DNA from: Gammaproteobacteria bacterium
GTDB taxonomy: Bacteria > Pseudomonadota > Gammaproteobacteria > Ga0077536
DNA: 42,904 nucleotides
Assembly (NCBI GenBank): GCA_020845935.1
Contig: JADLEV010000023.1
Span: 1-42,904 of the forward strand
Reading direction: 5' to 3'
Shown here: positions 10,230-19,427 of the stretch, in pieces
Position numbering within the stretch: the stretch's first letter is position 1
How the letters are laid out: every line of letters starts with the position of its first letter
Program-made: the position numbers and the translations under genes
The notes under the pieces: generated by a model
The model's database searches: none
Told to the model about the DNA's origin: nothing
Seen by the model: only the letters and a program-made list of their open reading frames with translations

Positions 10230-13200
10230 TCAGGAATCGGCACACCGCCACGGCCACTCACGCCAATTCAGCAACAGCGGGAAATAGAGCCCGACCCGGA
10301 TCGGGCCGGCGTACATGGCGCTCAACAACGTCGCGTAGCGATCGAGCTGCGGCCGATAGCGCTCGCACTCGGAATCGATGAACGCCTCGATCGCGCCACC
10401 GGCGTGGGTGCTGGTCTTGTAGTCGATGATCCAGCAGGTCTCGTCGGCGGCGATGAAACTGCGATCGATGATCGCCTGGGACACCCGCCCGTCGATCAGT
10501 CCCGTCACGCGCTGCTCCGCGGCGGCCTGCCGATGCGTGCCGCTGAGAATCCAGCGGCCGCGCGGATCGGCCAGTGCGCCGGTGAGCGCCGCCAGCGCCT
10601 GGGCGATGGCCTCGTCGCCGGCGGCGCCGACCAGACCCAAGCGCTGCGCCTGTCGTACGAGCCCTGGCCGCAACGCCGCGATCCGATCCGGTGACCAGTG
10701 TTCGACGCCGTCGGCGGCGATGCGCCGCAGGCATTCGTGGACGATGGTGCCGACCTGACGCGCGGCGATGCCGGCCCAGGCGTATTCGACCGGCGTCGCG
10801 GCCAGCGGCAACTCCGGCGGAGCCGGCGTGCTGCGCGGCAGCGGCGAGGACCAGTCCGCGGGCAGCCGCAGCAGGCGCGGCGCTTCGGGCAGGGACGGTG
10901 TCGCGGACGCCGCCGGCTCGGCGGCGTACGCGAAAGCCTCGGCTACCGCGGGCCACAACACATCGAGCAGCGTTCCCGACGTTGGCTCGGCAGCCGCGGC
11001 GAGCGTGCCGAACAGATGCAACTCGCGCCGCGCTCGGGTCAGCGCGACATAGAGCAATCGGCGCAGTTCGAGCAGCTGTTCGAGTTGTTCCCGCCGCCGG
11101 ATCAGACTGGTCCAGCTGCGTTCCCCGTTCGTCTCTTCGCCCGGTTCCGGGATCGGCGCAAACAGCAGGCTGGTGTCATTGTCCGGCCAGACGATTTCGG
11201 TCCACTCGAGCAGCCGGCGCTCATCGCCCGACACGCGCCTTTCGATCGCCGGCACGATCACGACATCGAACTCCAGTCCCTTGGCCTTGTGGATCGTCAG
11301 CAGCGCCACGCCCGGCGCCTCGCTCGCGGCACCCTGCGCGCGCAGCCGCGCGATGCCTCGCTCCAGTTGCGCGCGGGTCGGGGTGCGATACTCGGCAACC
11401 AGGCTCGCCAGCAGATCGAAGAACTGCTCGGCTTCGCCGCCGGCCTGCTCGCTGCAAAGACAGGCCGGACCACCCAGTGCCAGCCAGGTCGTTTCGACCT
11501 GCTCATGCAACAGCCCCGCGCCGGACGATACGCCATCGAGCGCCGCGCGTACGCGCCGTACCCGCTGCCGACCCTCGGCGGACAGCCGCGCCTGCAGCGC
11601 CTCATCGGCGAGCAGATCGCGCACCACCGCCCTTGGCGGCGTTTGCTCGGCTTCGGTCAGGATCGCCAGATCCGCCAGCGTCAGACCGCACCAGGGCGCC
11701 CGCAACAACGCGAGCCAGGCAATGCGATCGGCCGGATGCGCGAGGGCACAGGCGAGGGTCGCGAGATCGCGCACGACCGCGCTGTGCGCCGGACCAGCGA
11801 CATCGCCCGCGCGCACCGCGATGCCACGCTCGCGCAGTTGCTGGGCGAGGCCGGTGACATGCGCGCGACTGCGCGCGAGCACGGCGATGTTCTGTTGCGG
11901 ATCCTGCGCCAGCCGTTGCGCGATGAGTGCCGCGATTTCGGCGCCGGCGTCGTCCTGTCGGCGTGCATGAACGAAGACCCCGGCCGCGCCCGTGGGCGCG
12001 ACCTCGGCGGTCACCGGGGTGTAGCCGACGGTGCGCACCTGCAAGGCATCGACCGGCGCATTGAGCCGTGGAAACTGCGCGTTGAGCCAGTCGATCAGCG
12101 CCGGCTGCGAGCGGAAGTTGCCGCTCAGCGCCAGCACCTGCAACGGCACGGTGCCGAAGCGGCCGAGCCGCACCACCTGCTCGAACAATTGCACATTGGC
12201 TTCACGAAAGCGGTAGATCGATTGCAGCGGATCGCCGACCAGAAACAGCGTGCGGCCGTCGCCCGGTTGCCAGCCGGCGGTCAGCCGCAACAGCAGTTCG
12301 TACTGGGTAATCGAGGTGTCCTGGAATTCATCGACCAGCAGATGCGCGATGCGGTGATCGAGCGCCAGCGACAGATCGGTCGGCCGCTCCGGCTCACCGA
12401 GCGCCCGCTCGGCGGCGAGCGCGACACGGGTGAAGTCCGACACGCCCTGTTCGACGAACACGACTTCGAGATAGGCCGCCGCGGCCTGCAACAGCCGCAG
12501 CAGCGATCCGGTCAGGGCGGCGTGGTGCGGGTCGAGCGACGGCTCCGGCAACCGGCGCAGTCCGGCGAGCGCCGCGGCGAGCCCCGGAACCGCGGCCAGC
12601 TCCGCCAGCAGAGCCAGCAGTTCCCCCTTGCGGACCTCGGCATCGGCCGCCTGTCGGCGCGGGGGGAAGCCGTTGTCGAGGGTCAGCCTTTGCCGCCATC
12701 CGCCAGCCGCGGTCAACAGCAGATCGGCGAGCGCGATCCAGTCGGGCAGGGCCTCCAGTGCCGCAGGCGGCAGCGTGTCGAGGTCGGCGAGACGCGTGCC
12801 CAGGCTGTCGGGCCTGTGGCGGGCCAGATTGGCGCCAGCGTACCGCACCAGCGGCAGCAGCCGCCCCACCAGCACCGCCGGGAACAGGTCACGGGCCCGG
12901 ACCAGTTCGAGCACGATCAGCCGCGTGACCGTTGCCGTCAGCGCCGCGCCGTCGGTGTCGCCCCGCAGCAGCCGCAGCCATTGATCGCGCCGCGACAGCA
13001 TTCCGGCCAGCAGCTTCTCGAAGCGGCGCTGATCATTGTCGAGATGGGTCAGCACGGCGGTGAGTGCATCGCGCCAGGGCAGATCCTGCTCCAGATCGGC
13101 CAGCAACTGACGCACGGCGTCGCGATACAGCGGCGCCGCGTCTTCGAGAATGACGCCCGGACCGCTCAAGCCGGACGTCAACGGCAAGGCCGCGGCGATG

Positions 13201-13556
13201 CCACCGGCGAAGGCGTCTATCGTCTCGACGCGCAGCCGGGCCGGTTGTTGCAGCAGGTCCCAACCACGCGCCGCGTCGCGAGCCAGCGCCGCGCTCGCGA
13301 GCGGCGTGGCCTGCTCATCCCGCGCGGCGGCGCTGCGCAGCGCACCGACGATCCGCTGGCGCATTTCGGCGGCGGCCTTGCGGGTGAAGGTGATGGCGAC
13401 GATCTCCTCCGGCGCCTCGACCCGTGCCAGCAACGCCAGGAAGCGCTGGGTCAGCAACGTGGTTTTGCCGGAGCCGGCCGGCGCGCGAACGATCACCGAA
13501 TGCGTGACATCGAGCGCCTGCGTTCGGATCGCATGATCGGCGGGCAGGCGGCTCAT
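10230..13556 (-). CDS. AddA-like UvrD-family helicase/exonuclease
   Basis: A 1108-residue helicase-nuclease of the RecB/AddA type, expected to unwind and resect DNA ends in double-strand break repair. Helicase motifs in order: Walker A APAGSGKTTLL near residue 24, ITFTRKAAAEM near 55, Walker B LLVDEFQDTS near 408, GDPLQSIYRFREA near 440, LLTIHKAKGLEFDVV near 750 and LLYVALTRARRELHL near 835. The C-terminal 120 residues carry a PD-(D/E)XK nuclease core (CWIIDYKTST near 1040). Its ATG overlaps the stop of the partner nuclease gene (ATGA). The pair replaces or supplements RecBCD in many gammaproteobacteria. It is a homologue rather than a proven AddA, so I give no symbol. Confidence 0.93.
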   Translation of the reverse strand: MSRLPADHAIRTQALDVTHSVIVRAPAGSGKTTLLTQRFLALLARVEAPEEIVAITFTRKAAAEMRQRIVGALRSAAARDEQATPLASAALARDAARGWDLLQQPARLRVETIDAFAGGIAAALPLTSGLSGPGVILEDAAPLYRDAVRQLLADLEQDLPWRDALTAVLTHLDNDQRRFEKLLAGMLSRRDQWLRLLRGDTDGAALTATVTRLIVLELVRARDLFPAVLVGRLLPLVRYAGANLARHRPDSLGTRLADLDTLPPAALEALPDWIALADLLLTAAGGWRQRLTLDNGFPPRRQAADAEVRKGELLALLAELAAVPGLAAALAGLRRLPEPSLDPHHAALTGSLLRLLQAAAAYLEVVFVEQGVSDFTRVALAAERALGEPERPTDLSLALDHRIAHLLVDEFQDTSITQYELLLRLTAGWQPGDGRTLFLVGDPLQSIYRFREANVQLFEQVVRLGRFGTVPLQVLALSGNFRSQPALIDWLNAQFPRLNAPVDALQVRTVGYTPVTAEVAPTGAAGVFVHARRQDDAGAEIAALIAQRLAQDPQQNIAVLARSRAHVTGLAQQLRERGIAVRAGDVAGPAHSAVVRDLATLACALAHPADRIAWLALLRAPWCGLTLADLAILTEAEQTPPRAVVRDLLADEALQARLSAEGRQRVRRVRAALDGVSSGAGLLHEQVETTWLALGGPACLCSEQAGGEAEQFFDLLASLVAEYRTPTRAQLERGIARLRAQGAASEAPGVALLTIHKAKGLEFDVVIVPAIERRVSGDERRLLEWTEIVWPDNDTSLLFAPIPEPGEETNGERSWTSLIRRREQLEQLLELRRLLYVALTRARRELHLFGTLAAAAEPTSGTLLDVLWPAVAEAFAYAAEPAASATPSLPEAPRLLRLPADWSSPLPRSTPAPPELPLAATPVEYAWAGIAARQVGTIVHECLRRIAADGVEHWSPDRIAALRPGLVRQAQRLGLVGAAGDEAIAQALAALTGALADPRGRWILSGTHRQAAAEQRVTGLIDGRVSQAIIDRSFIAADETCWIIDYKTSTHAGGAIEAFIDSECERYRPQLDRYATLLSAMYAGPIRVGLYFPLLLNWREWPWRCADS

Positions 13557-16099
13557 CGCCTTGGCTCATCGATGCGGCACAGCGCATCGAGCGGACAGTA
13601 TTCGCACGCCCTGGCCTGCGGCGTCACGGTCGCGACCCCGGTGTGGACCTCTGCCGCCAGACGTTCCAGCGCGGCGCGCCAGGACGCCAGTTGCTCGTCC
13701 CAGCTGTTGCTGACGAGCAGGCCCGGTCCCGCGACACCGTCCGCGACCAGTCCCTTGAAACCAAAGGTGCGGCGCGAGACACAGGCATAGGCGATGCCAT
13801 GCACGTCCGGCGCGGTAATCGCGTACAGCGGCAATTGGCACGCCCGTGGGCGATCGCCCTGCCAGTCGGCGGTCTTCGGCTCGCCGCTCTTGTAATCGAT
13901 GATCAGCTGGCCGCCCGACGCCAGCGCATCGCAGCGATCGAAGCGCAGGCGCAGGACCAGCGCGCCGATGTGGGCGTGCGACGTCTGCTCCGTCGCGGCA
14001 ACGGTGAACGGTTCGCGTTGCGCTTCGAGGTCGAGCCAGCGTTCCAGCAGCAGGACCAGGCGGCCGCGTTCGAGCGCGAGAAAGCGCGGGCCGAAATCGA
14101 TCCGCCAGTCGTGCTGCGCGGCCGCGAGCGCGTCGTCGATTGCCTGCGTCACCAGCTCCCGTCGCGCCACGGCGTCGAGCGCGAGCAGCGCCTGTTGCGT
14201 ACCGAGCCGGTGCCAGCAGCGTTGCAGCGCCGCGTGCAGCAATTGGCCGCGACCGCGGGCATCGAGACCCGGGCCCGGCTCATCGAGCGGTTCGGCACGC
14301 AACCGATGGCGCGCGACCGCACGAAACGGACAGGCGGATTGATCATCGAGCAGCGCGGCGCCGCCGCGCGCCGGCGCCGCGCCGCGCAACGGGCCGGGCC
14401 CGGGGTCCGCAAACGATTCGAGTGGTGCGCCCGTCGCGACCCGATCCCAGAGTGGCGGCGGCCGGCGCGCGATGGGCGCCGCGAGCGCCGGCAGGCCGCT
14501 CAACGCCGCCGCCGGCCGCAGCTCGGCTTCGCCATCACGGCCCGGCCAACTGAGTACCGCACCGCGCGCACCGGCGAGCAGCGCCGCAAGCTGCGCCTGC
14601 GCCAACCGCCAGCGCGCCGCGGCATCACACTGCGGCATGCCGGCGCGACGCTGCAACGCATAGGGCAACCAGGGCTGTGGCCGCTGCGGTGGCGGCCAGC
14701 CCTGTTCGTGCAGGCCGCACACCCAGACATAGTCATGCCGCAAATCGATCGCATCGTCGGCGGACAACAACCGAACCGGCGCCGCGAGTGCCGCCGTGGC
14801 GGGCAGGCGCCGTTCCGCCTGCTCGCGCAGCAGGCGCAACGCCGCGGCCTTGGACTGCGGCGGCAGCACCAGATCGATGCTGACCAGTTCATCAAGCAGG
14901 GCCTCCCAGGCCGCGGCGAGCCGGCTGTCCGGCCCGGCCTGCCAGCGCCAGGCGCCGAGGATCCGGCTGAAGCAGCCGGCCCAGTCGCGCAGCGTCCGCC
15001 GATGCGGGCCACGCAACTCGGCGAGCTGCGTGGACAGACTCCGCTCAAGATCGGCCAGCGGCGCCTGCCGCCGCGCCTCGCGGGCCAACCAGACAAGCGA
15101 CACCGCGAGCAACGGTAGGCGCCGCAGCCCGGCATCGAACAATGCCCGCGCGCTCGCGCTGCCGGCGTCGAGCCACGGGTCCGTCAGCAGCGCGCTGATC
15201 CGCTCGATAGGATTTGCCTTGGCTTCGAGCTCCAGCAGCGCGAAGGCCCGGGCGAACGATTCGGTTCGGGCGAGCATTTCATCCTGGGCGGCCGCGAACA
15301 GCTCCGGGCCTGCCATCGCGAACTCGCGCCGCAACCGGTACGCGGCAGCGTCCATCTGGCGCGAATCGAGCAGCACGATGGCGATCCGCGCGTCGGGCTC
15401 GCGATCAAGCCGTGCCTGTGCCCAGCGTGCGGCGGCCGCAAGTTCGGTCGCGCTGTCGGCACATGGCTGCTGCCATAACGCACCGGGAGCTTCGGCTGCC
15501 GCTGGCGCCTGGCGGGTCGCACCGCAGGCCGCCAGCAGCGCCGTACGCGCCGGCACGTCGCCGGCAAAGCCACGCAGCAGGAGGGTTGCTTGCGGGGCGA
15601 GGCGCGGTTGCAGCCAAGCCGCGAGCCGCGCCGGGTCGAGCCAATTCGCCGCGGCACAAGCGCGTTCGAAATCACGCGCCCAGCCCGCGAAGATCACGGC
15701 TTCGGTTCCGTGCTCACCGCTTGGCAAGGCAGCGAGCGGGATCTGCCAATCATGCAGCTGCCGCCATGCCTCGTCGGCGCGCCGGACCAAGCCCGCGAGC
15801 TGCCCGCCGATGCCGTCGATACCGGAGCCGCCGATGATGCGGCGCCACAGGGCGCGGCGCTGCGCGCCGCCGAGCAGCAATGGCGCCGCATCGCGGTCCT
15901 GGTCGAGATAAGTCCGCTCCAGCCAAGCCGGATACGGCAACACGTCCGCGCTCGGCCAGGCGCGCAGCCCCGCGGCGAGGCAGGTGCGATCGAACTCATG
16001 CCGCAGCACGTCCGCCTGAAATCGCGTTGCGGTCAGCAGCGTCGCACCCTGGCGCAGTGCGTCATACGCGGACCGTGGGGCGGATCGTGGCATCGACAT
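13553..16099 (-). CDS. AddB-like PD-(D/E)XK nuclease, probable DNA repair protein (TIGR03623 type)
   Basis: An 848-residue partner of the downstream helicase. The N-terminal half resembles an inactive helicase fold, as in AddB, with no Walker A. The C-terminal third has a PD-(D/E)XK nuclease core (RFDRCDALASGGQLIIDYKSG near residue 735, with the D and DYK residues). Cysteines fit an AddB-type iron-sulfur cluster: one in QSACPFRA near 595, and three in the C-terminal CEYCPLDALC. It would process the complementary strand during end resection. Two in-frame ATGs (16099 and 16093) are equally possible. It is divergent from a DUF4124 gene and translationally coupled to the helicase. Confidence 0.9.
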   Translation of the reverse strand: MSMPRSAPRSAYDALRQGATLLTATRFQADVLRHEFDRTCLAAGLRAWPSADVLPYPAWLERTYLDQDRDAAPLLLGGAQRRALWRRIIGGSGIDGIGGQLAGLVRRADEAWRQLHDWQIPLAALPSGEHGTEAVIFAGWARDFERACAAANWLDPARLAAWLQPRLAPQATLLLRGFAGDVPARTALLAACGATRQAPAAAEAPGALWQQPCADSATELAAAARWAQARLDREPDARIAIVLLDSRQMDAAAYRLRREFAMAGPELFAAAQDEMLARTESFARAFALLELEAKANPIERISALLTDPWLDAGSASARALFDAGLRRLPLLAVSLVWLAREARRQAPLADLERSLSTQLAELRGPHRRTLRDWAGCFSRILGAWRWQAGPDSRLAAAWEALLDELVSIDLVLPPQSKAAALRLLREQAERRLPATAALAAPVRLLSADDAIDLRHDYVWVCGLHEQGWPPPQRPQPWLPYALQRRAGMPQCDAAARWRLAQAQLAALLAGARGAVLSWPGRDGEAELRPAAALSGLPALAAPIARRPPPLWDRVATGAPLESFADPGPGPLRGAAPARGGAALLDDQSACPFRAVARHRLRAEPLDEPGPGLDARGRGQLLHAALQRCWHRLGTQQALLALDAVARRELVTQAIDDALAAAQHDWRIDFGPRFLALERGRLVLLLERWLDLEAQREPFTVAATEQTSHAHIGALVLRLRFDRCDALASGGQLIIDYKSGEPKTADWQGDRPRACQLPLYAITAPDVHGIAYACVSRRTFGFKGLVADGVAGPGLLVSNSWDEQLASWRAALERLAAEVHTGVATVTPQARACEYCPLDALCRIDEPRR

Positions 16100-16108
16100 C
16101 GTGTTCGC

Positions 16109-16114
16109 TATACT
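16109..16114 (+). promoter_or_regulatory. -10 element immediately before the DUF4124 gene
   Basis: TATACT on the plus strand, only seven bases before the ATG at 16121, with a weak -35 region. The short distance and the lack of any ribosome binding site suggest a transcript with little or no leader. Confidence 0.4.
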
Positions 16115-16120
16115 CGGGTC

Positions 16121-16585
16121 ATGCGTCCTTACGTAGCAGGGTCACCGGCGTTGTCGTCCTCGTTCACGACGTTGCTCCGCGGCGTCGCGGCCCTGCTGTT
16201 GTTGTGGTGCGACGCGAGCGCCGCGCGGCTGTATCAGTGGAACGATCCGCGCACCGGGACGACGCACCTGTCCGGCCATCCGCCGGCATGGTATCGCAAG
16301 GCCGGAGTCGATCCGATGGCGCTGCCGCGCGTGCTGGTGTTCGACGACGGCACGTTGATCGATGACACCCATCGCCTGGTGCTGCGAGAGACGCCATCGG
16401 CGTTGCGTGCAAACGCGTCCACCGGCGCGCCGGCTGAGGCCACGGCAGACGACAGCGCGGTTGCAGCCGCCGAGACCGAAGCGGAGCTGGTCGAGCGGCT
16501 CAGAGGGATCCTCAGCGACTGGGATCAGCGCCAGACCGACCGGGCCAAGGCCATCCTGGAAGAGGCCGGAGCCCGAGGTGAGTGA
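16121..16585 (+). CDS. DUF4124 domain-containing exported protein
   Basis: A 154-residue protein with a signal peptide (hydrophobic run LLRGVAALLLLWC, cleavage likely after DASA). A DUF4124 domain follows directly, with the hallmark RLYQWNDPRTGTTHLSGHPPAW, whose family pattern is YxWxDxxGxxHySDxPP. The C-terminal 50 residues are charged and helical (EAELVERLRGILSDWDQRQ), possibly a coiled coil. The function of DUF4124 is unknown; it is common in gammaproteobacterial periplasmic proteins. The gene ends three bases from the stop of the convergent kinase gene. I chose the ATG at 16121 because the signal peptide starts there. Confidence 0.85.
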   Translation: MRPYVAGSPALSSSFTTLLRGVAALLLLWCDASAARLYQWNDPRTGTTHLSGHPPAWYRKAGVDPMALPRVLVFDDGTLIDDTHRLVLRETPSALRANASTGAPAEATADDSAVAAAETEAELVERLRGILSDWDQRQTDRAKAILEEAGARGE

Positions 16586-16588
16586 GGC

Positions 16589-17968
16589 CTAGCGCAACCA
16601 CTCGCGGACGATGGCGAGCAGATCGCGATCCCCGGAGTGCAGCAACGGTTGCAGTGCGCGCAGGGCGGCGTTGTTCGCATCGATTTGCAGGCCAAGCTCG
16701 AGGTAGGCCTGCGCACGGGCCCGGTCGCCGCGAGCAAGTGCCTGCTCGGCGAGATGGCTCAGCCGATTCGCGATTTCCTGAAAGCCCGCGAGCGCTTCGG
16801 CGGGGTCCGGCGTGAGCTGACGCAAGCGCGAATAGTAGTAGTAGGCATTGTCCCCCGGCGGTGCGGTCAACCGGTACTCATCGAGACTGCGCCGTGCGAG
16901 CCAACGCAGCGCCGTGACCACCTGTTCCCGATTCGGAGCATCGTCCGCGGACTCCGTCGGCGCGGGAGCGATTGCCTCAAGCCGCGACGCCTGTTCCGCG
17001 AGGATCGGCAACCGTGGCGCATTCAAGCGATCGATGTTCACGTCGAGCATCTTGTAGCCGAGGGCCAGCACCAGCAGGACCAGCGTCAGCATCGTGCGCC
17101 GCGCGAGGTGGTGCCCCCCGGCGACCCTGACCCGGGTCGAGCGCATGGTCAGCGCCTCGCCGGCACCGCGATCGTCGGCTGCGCGCAGCCGCCGCAGGTA
17201 ATGCAGCAGGCTGTCGGCATCTCGGAAGAGATCATCGGGTCGCTTCGCCAGCATCAGATCGAGCAACTCCTGATAACGGACGAGCGCTTCCGGCAGCCGT
17301 GGAATCGGTTCTCGCTTGTGTTTGAGGATGACATCGACGACCGAGTCGGCGAGATAGGGTTTCTCGCCGGTCAGCATTTCGTACAGCACGACTCCCAGCG
17401 AGTAGAGGTCGGAGCGGGCATCGATGGCGGCACCATCGGCCTGCTCCGGGGACATGTAGTTCGGGCTGCCGATGAATGTGCCCGCCGAAGTCAGATTGGC
17501 GTCCGAGGAAAGTTGCTTGGCGATGCCGAAGTCGGTCAGGACGACACTGCCATCGGTACGGAACAGCACGTTGCCTGGCTTCACATCGCGGTGAATGATG
17601 CCGCGCTGATGCGCCGCGGCAAGGCCCGCGGCAATCTGCTCGGTGATGGCGAGCGCCTCCGGTGCCGGGATCGTTCCTTGCTCGATCCGCGACTTGAGAT
17701 CGCCGCCAGCGACGTACTCCATCGCGATGTAGGCATGGCTGCCGGCGGTGCCGACATCGAAGATGGTGATGATGTGCGGGTGGCGCAGCCCGGCGACCAG
17801 CCGCCCTTCGTTGAGGAAACGTTCGGCGAATATTGGCTTCGCCACGGCATGCAGATCGAGCACCTTCAGCGCCACCTCACGCTGCAATGATTGTTGCGTC
17901 GCGAGAAAGGTGGTGGCCATTCCACCCTGTGCGATCGGCCCCTTGATGGCGTACCCGGGAATGTCCAT
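16589..17968 (-). CDS. Membrane-anchored Hanks-type serine/threonine protein kinase
   Basis: A 459-residue protein kinase of the bacterial PknB/Pkn type. Residues about 6-265 form the kinase domain: glycine loop AQGGMATTF, VAIK-like lysine in VALKVLDL, catalytic loop HRDVKPGN, DFGIAK and the activation segment GTFIGSPNYMSPEQ. All catalytic residues are present. A single membrane segment (TMLTLVLLVLALGYKML, about 300-316) is followed by a helical region with tetratricopeptide-like repeats (HLAEQALARGDRARAQAYLELGL), probably periplasmic. No PASTA domains are present. It is divergent from the Rsd homologue. The nearby FHA-cyclase is a plausible reader of its phosphothreonines, but that is inference. 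Confidence 0.93.
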   Translation of the reverse strand: MDIPGYAIKGPIAQGGMATTFLATQQSLQREVALKVLDLHAVAKPIFAERFLNEGRLVAGLRHPHIITIFDVGTAGSHAYIAMEYVAGGDLKSRIEQGTIPAPEALAITEQIAAGLAAAHQRGIIHRDVKPGNVLFRTDGSVVLTDFGIAKQLSSDANLTSAGTFIGSPNYMSPEQADGAAIDARSDLYSLGVVLYEMLTGEKPYLADSVVDVILKHKREPIPRLPEALVRYQELLDLMLAKRPDDLFRDADSLLHYLRRLRAADDRGAGEALTMRSTRVRVAGGHHLARRTMLTLVLLVLALGYKMLDVNIDRLNAPRLPILAEQASRLEAIAPAPTESADDAPNREQVVTALRWLARRSLDEYRLTAPPGDNAYYYYSRLRQLTPDPAEALAGFQEIANRLSHLAEQALARGDRARAQAYLELGLQIDANNAALRALQPLLHSGDRDLLAIVREWLR

Positions 17969-18092
17969 ATCGGAAATTATAGCGGCGGTGGTGGAAAGGC
18001 CTTTGACACGTGCTTCCCGGCGTGTAAGTCGCTAAAGTATCGGCGCCAAGGGGGAATGAGGCGGCGATCGCCTCGTGGGGAGACCAACAACC

Positions 18093-18569
18093 ATGAACGA
18101 CAAGTCCCGCAGCCAACGTCCGCGCACGGCTCATCTGATTGAGGCGTTGCTGGAGGAACGCAAGGAGATGCTGGTGCTGTTATGGGAAATGACCCGGCTC
18201 GAACCATTCCGCCTGAACGAAACCTTGCGGGAAACGCTGGATCGCTTCCTCGGCGTGGTCGTTGATTACATCGCCGCAGGACATTTCGGTTTGTACCAGC
18301 GGATTGCGGAAGGCACCGAGCGACGGCATGCGATAGTGGCGCTGGCGCGCGAAAGCTATCCGCGCATTTCAGCGACCACCGACATCGTGATCGAGTTCAG
18401 CGAAAAGTACGAGGCGGCCGACGGCGCCACGATCGAGGCTTCGCTGGAGCAGGATCTGTCGACGCTGGCCGAGGAGATGGCGGCCCGGATCGAACTCGAG
18501 GATCGTCTGATCCTGGCGATGCTCGGCAAGGATTTCCCCATCCCGGTCGCGGCCGTCGGCGCGCGGTAA
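18093..18569 (+). CDS. rsd: Rsd/AlgQ family anti-sigma70 regulator
   Basis: A 158-residue all-helical protein with the Rsd/AlgQ pattern: LLEERKEMLVLLWEM near residue 19, VVDYIAAGHFGLYQRI near 60, SYPRISATTDIVIEF near 90 and the C-terminal IELEDRLILAML. Rsd binds sigma70 region 4 and shifts RNA polymerase toward alternative sigma factors in stationary phase; AlgQ also affects alginate and virulence genes in Pseudomonas. The ATG at 18093 has GGGGAG about nine bases upstream. A perfect TTGACA -35 box at 18003-18008 lies in the divergent region, but I see no good -10 at normal spacing. It is followed by rsmE after 32 bases. Confidence 0.85.
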   Translation: MNDKSRSQRPRTAHLIEALLEERKEMLVLLWEMTRLEPFRLNETLRETLDRFLGVVVDYIAAGHFGLYQRIAEGTERRHAIVALARESYPRISATTDIVIEFSEKYEAADGATIEASLEQDLSTLAEEMAARIELEDRLILAMLGKDFPIPVAAVGAR

Positions 18570-18601
18570 CTCCCGCCGCACGCTGGTGCACCGGGCAACC
18601 C

Positions 18602-19360
18602 ATGCGGCTGACCCGTCTCTACGTCGAAGCGGAGCTTGCCCCCGGACTGACGCTGCAGCTGGATGCGCGTGCCGCGCACCATGCCGGCACGGTATTGCGG
18701 GTGCAGGTCGGCGCACCGCTGATGCTGTTCAATGGCCGCGGTGGTGAGTACGAGGCGATCGTCACGCAGGCGCATCGCGGCCTGGTGACGGTCGAGCTCG
18801 GCGCCTGCCATGCCGCCGAACGCGAATCGCCATTGCGAACGACGCTGGTGCAGGCCGTGTCGCGTGCCGAGCGCATGGATTTCACGATTCAGAAGGCCGT
18901 CGAGTTGGGCGTCACGGCCATCGTCACGGTGCTCAGCCGGCGCAGCGTGCCGCGGTTTGCCGGGGATCGTGCCGAGCGCAAGGTCGAGCATTGGCAGGCC
19001 ATCGCCATCGGTGCCGCGGAGCAAAGCGGCCGCACGCGGGTGCCCACGGTGACGCCGCCGCGACCGTTGCTTGATTGGCTGGAACAGCCGCCGCTCGCCG
19101 ACGGCATCATTCTCGCCGCGGGGGCACCCGTCGCGCTTGCCGATGGGCTGCCTGCGGCGAAGTCGGCGACGCTGGTGATCGGTCCCGAGGGGGGCTTCGA
19201 GGCCGGGGAACAGCACGCGCTGCTTGCCGCCGGCTGCCGCGCGATGGCGCTCGGCCCGCGCATCCTGCGCACTGAAACTGCGGCGCTGGTCGCGCTCGCG
19301 ATTCTGCAAAGCCGTTGCGGCGATCTCGCCGCGACCACCGGCCCGATCGAATCCTCATGA
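18602..19360 (+). CDS. rsmE: 16S rRNA (uracil1498-N3)-methyltransferase
   Basis: RsmE methylates N3 of U1498 in helix 44 of 16S rRNA, using S-adenosylmethionine, after 30S assembly. It is 252 residues, as usual. The N-terminal PUA-like part (RLYVEAEL, HHAGTVLRVQVG) is followed by a SPOUT domain with the trefoil-knot motifs KAVELGVTAI, VIGPEGGFEAGE and LGPRILRTETAALVAL. The start at 18602 fits the conserved N-terminus. It probably shares a transcript with rsd. Confidence 0.96.
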   Translation: MRLTRLYVEAELAPGLTLQLDARAAHHAGTVLRVQVGAPLMLFNGRGGEYEAIVTQAHRGLVTVELGACHAAERESPLRTTLVQAVSRAERMDFTIQKAVELGVTAIVTVLSRRSVPRFAGDRAERKVEHWQAIAIGAAEQSGRTRVPTVTPPRPLLDWLEQPPLADGIILAAGAPVALADGLPAAKSATLVIGPEGGFEAGEQHALLAAGCRAMALGPRILRTETAALVALAILQSRCGDLAATTGPIESS

Positions 19361-19427
19361 CCGAGGGCAGAGTGACGAGCGGCACGCCGTGCACCACGCA
19401 GACCCCGATTGGCAAAGAGATGCGACG

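Noticed and set aside
10698-13790. 1030-codon open frame opposite the helicase gene
   Set aside because: Antisense shadow of a well-supported AddA-like gene; composition is biased and no domain is visible.
18003-18040. Consensus TTGACA in front of rsd as a full promoter
   Set aside because: The -35 is perfect, but no acceptable -10 lies 15-19 bases downstream, so I did not list it as a feature.
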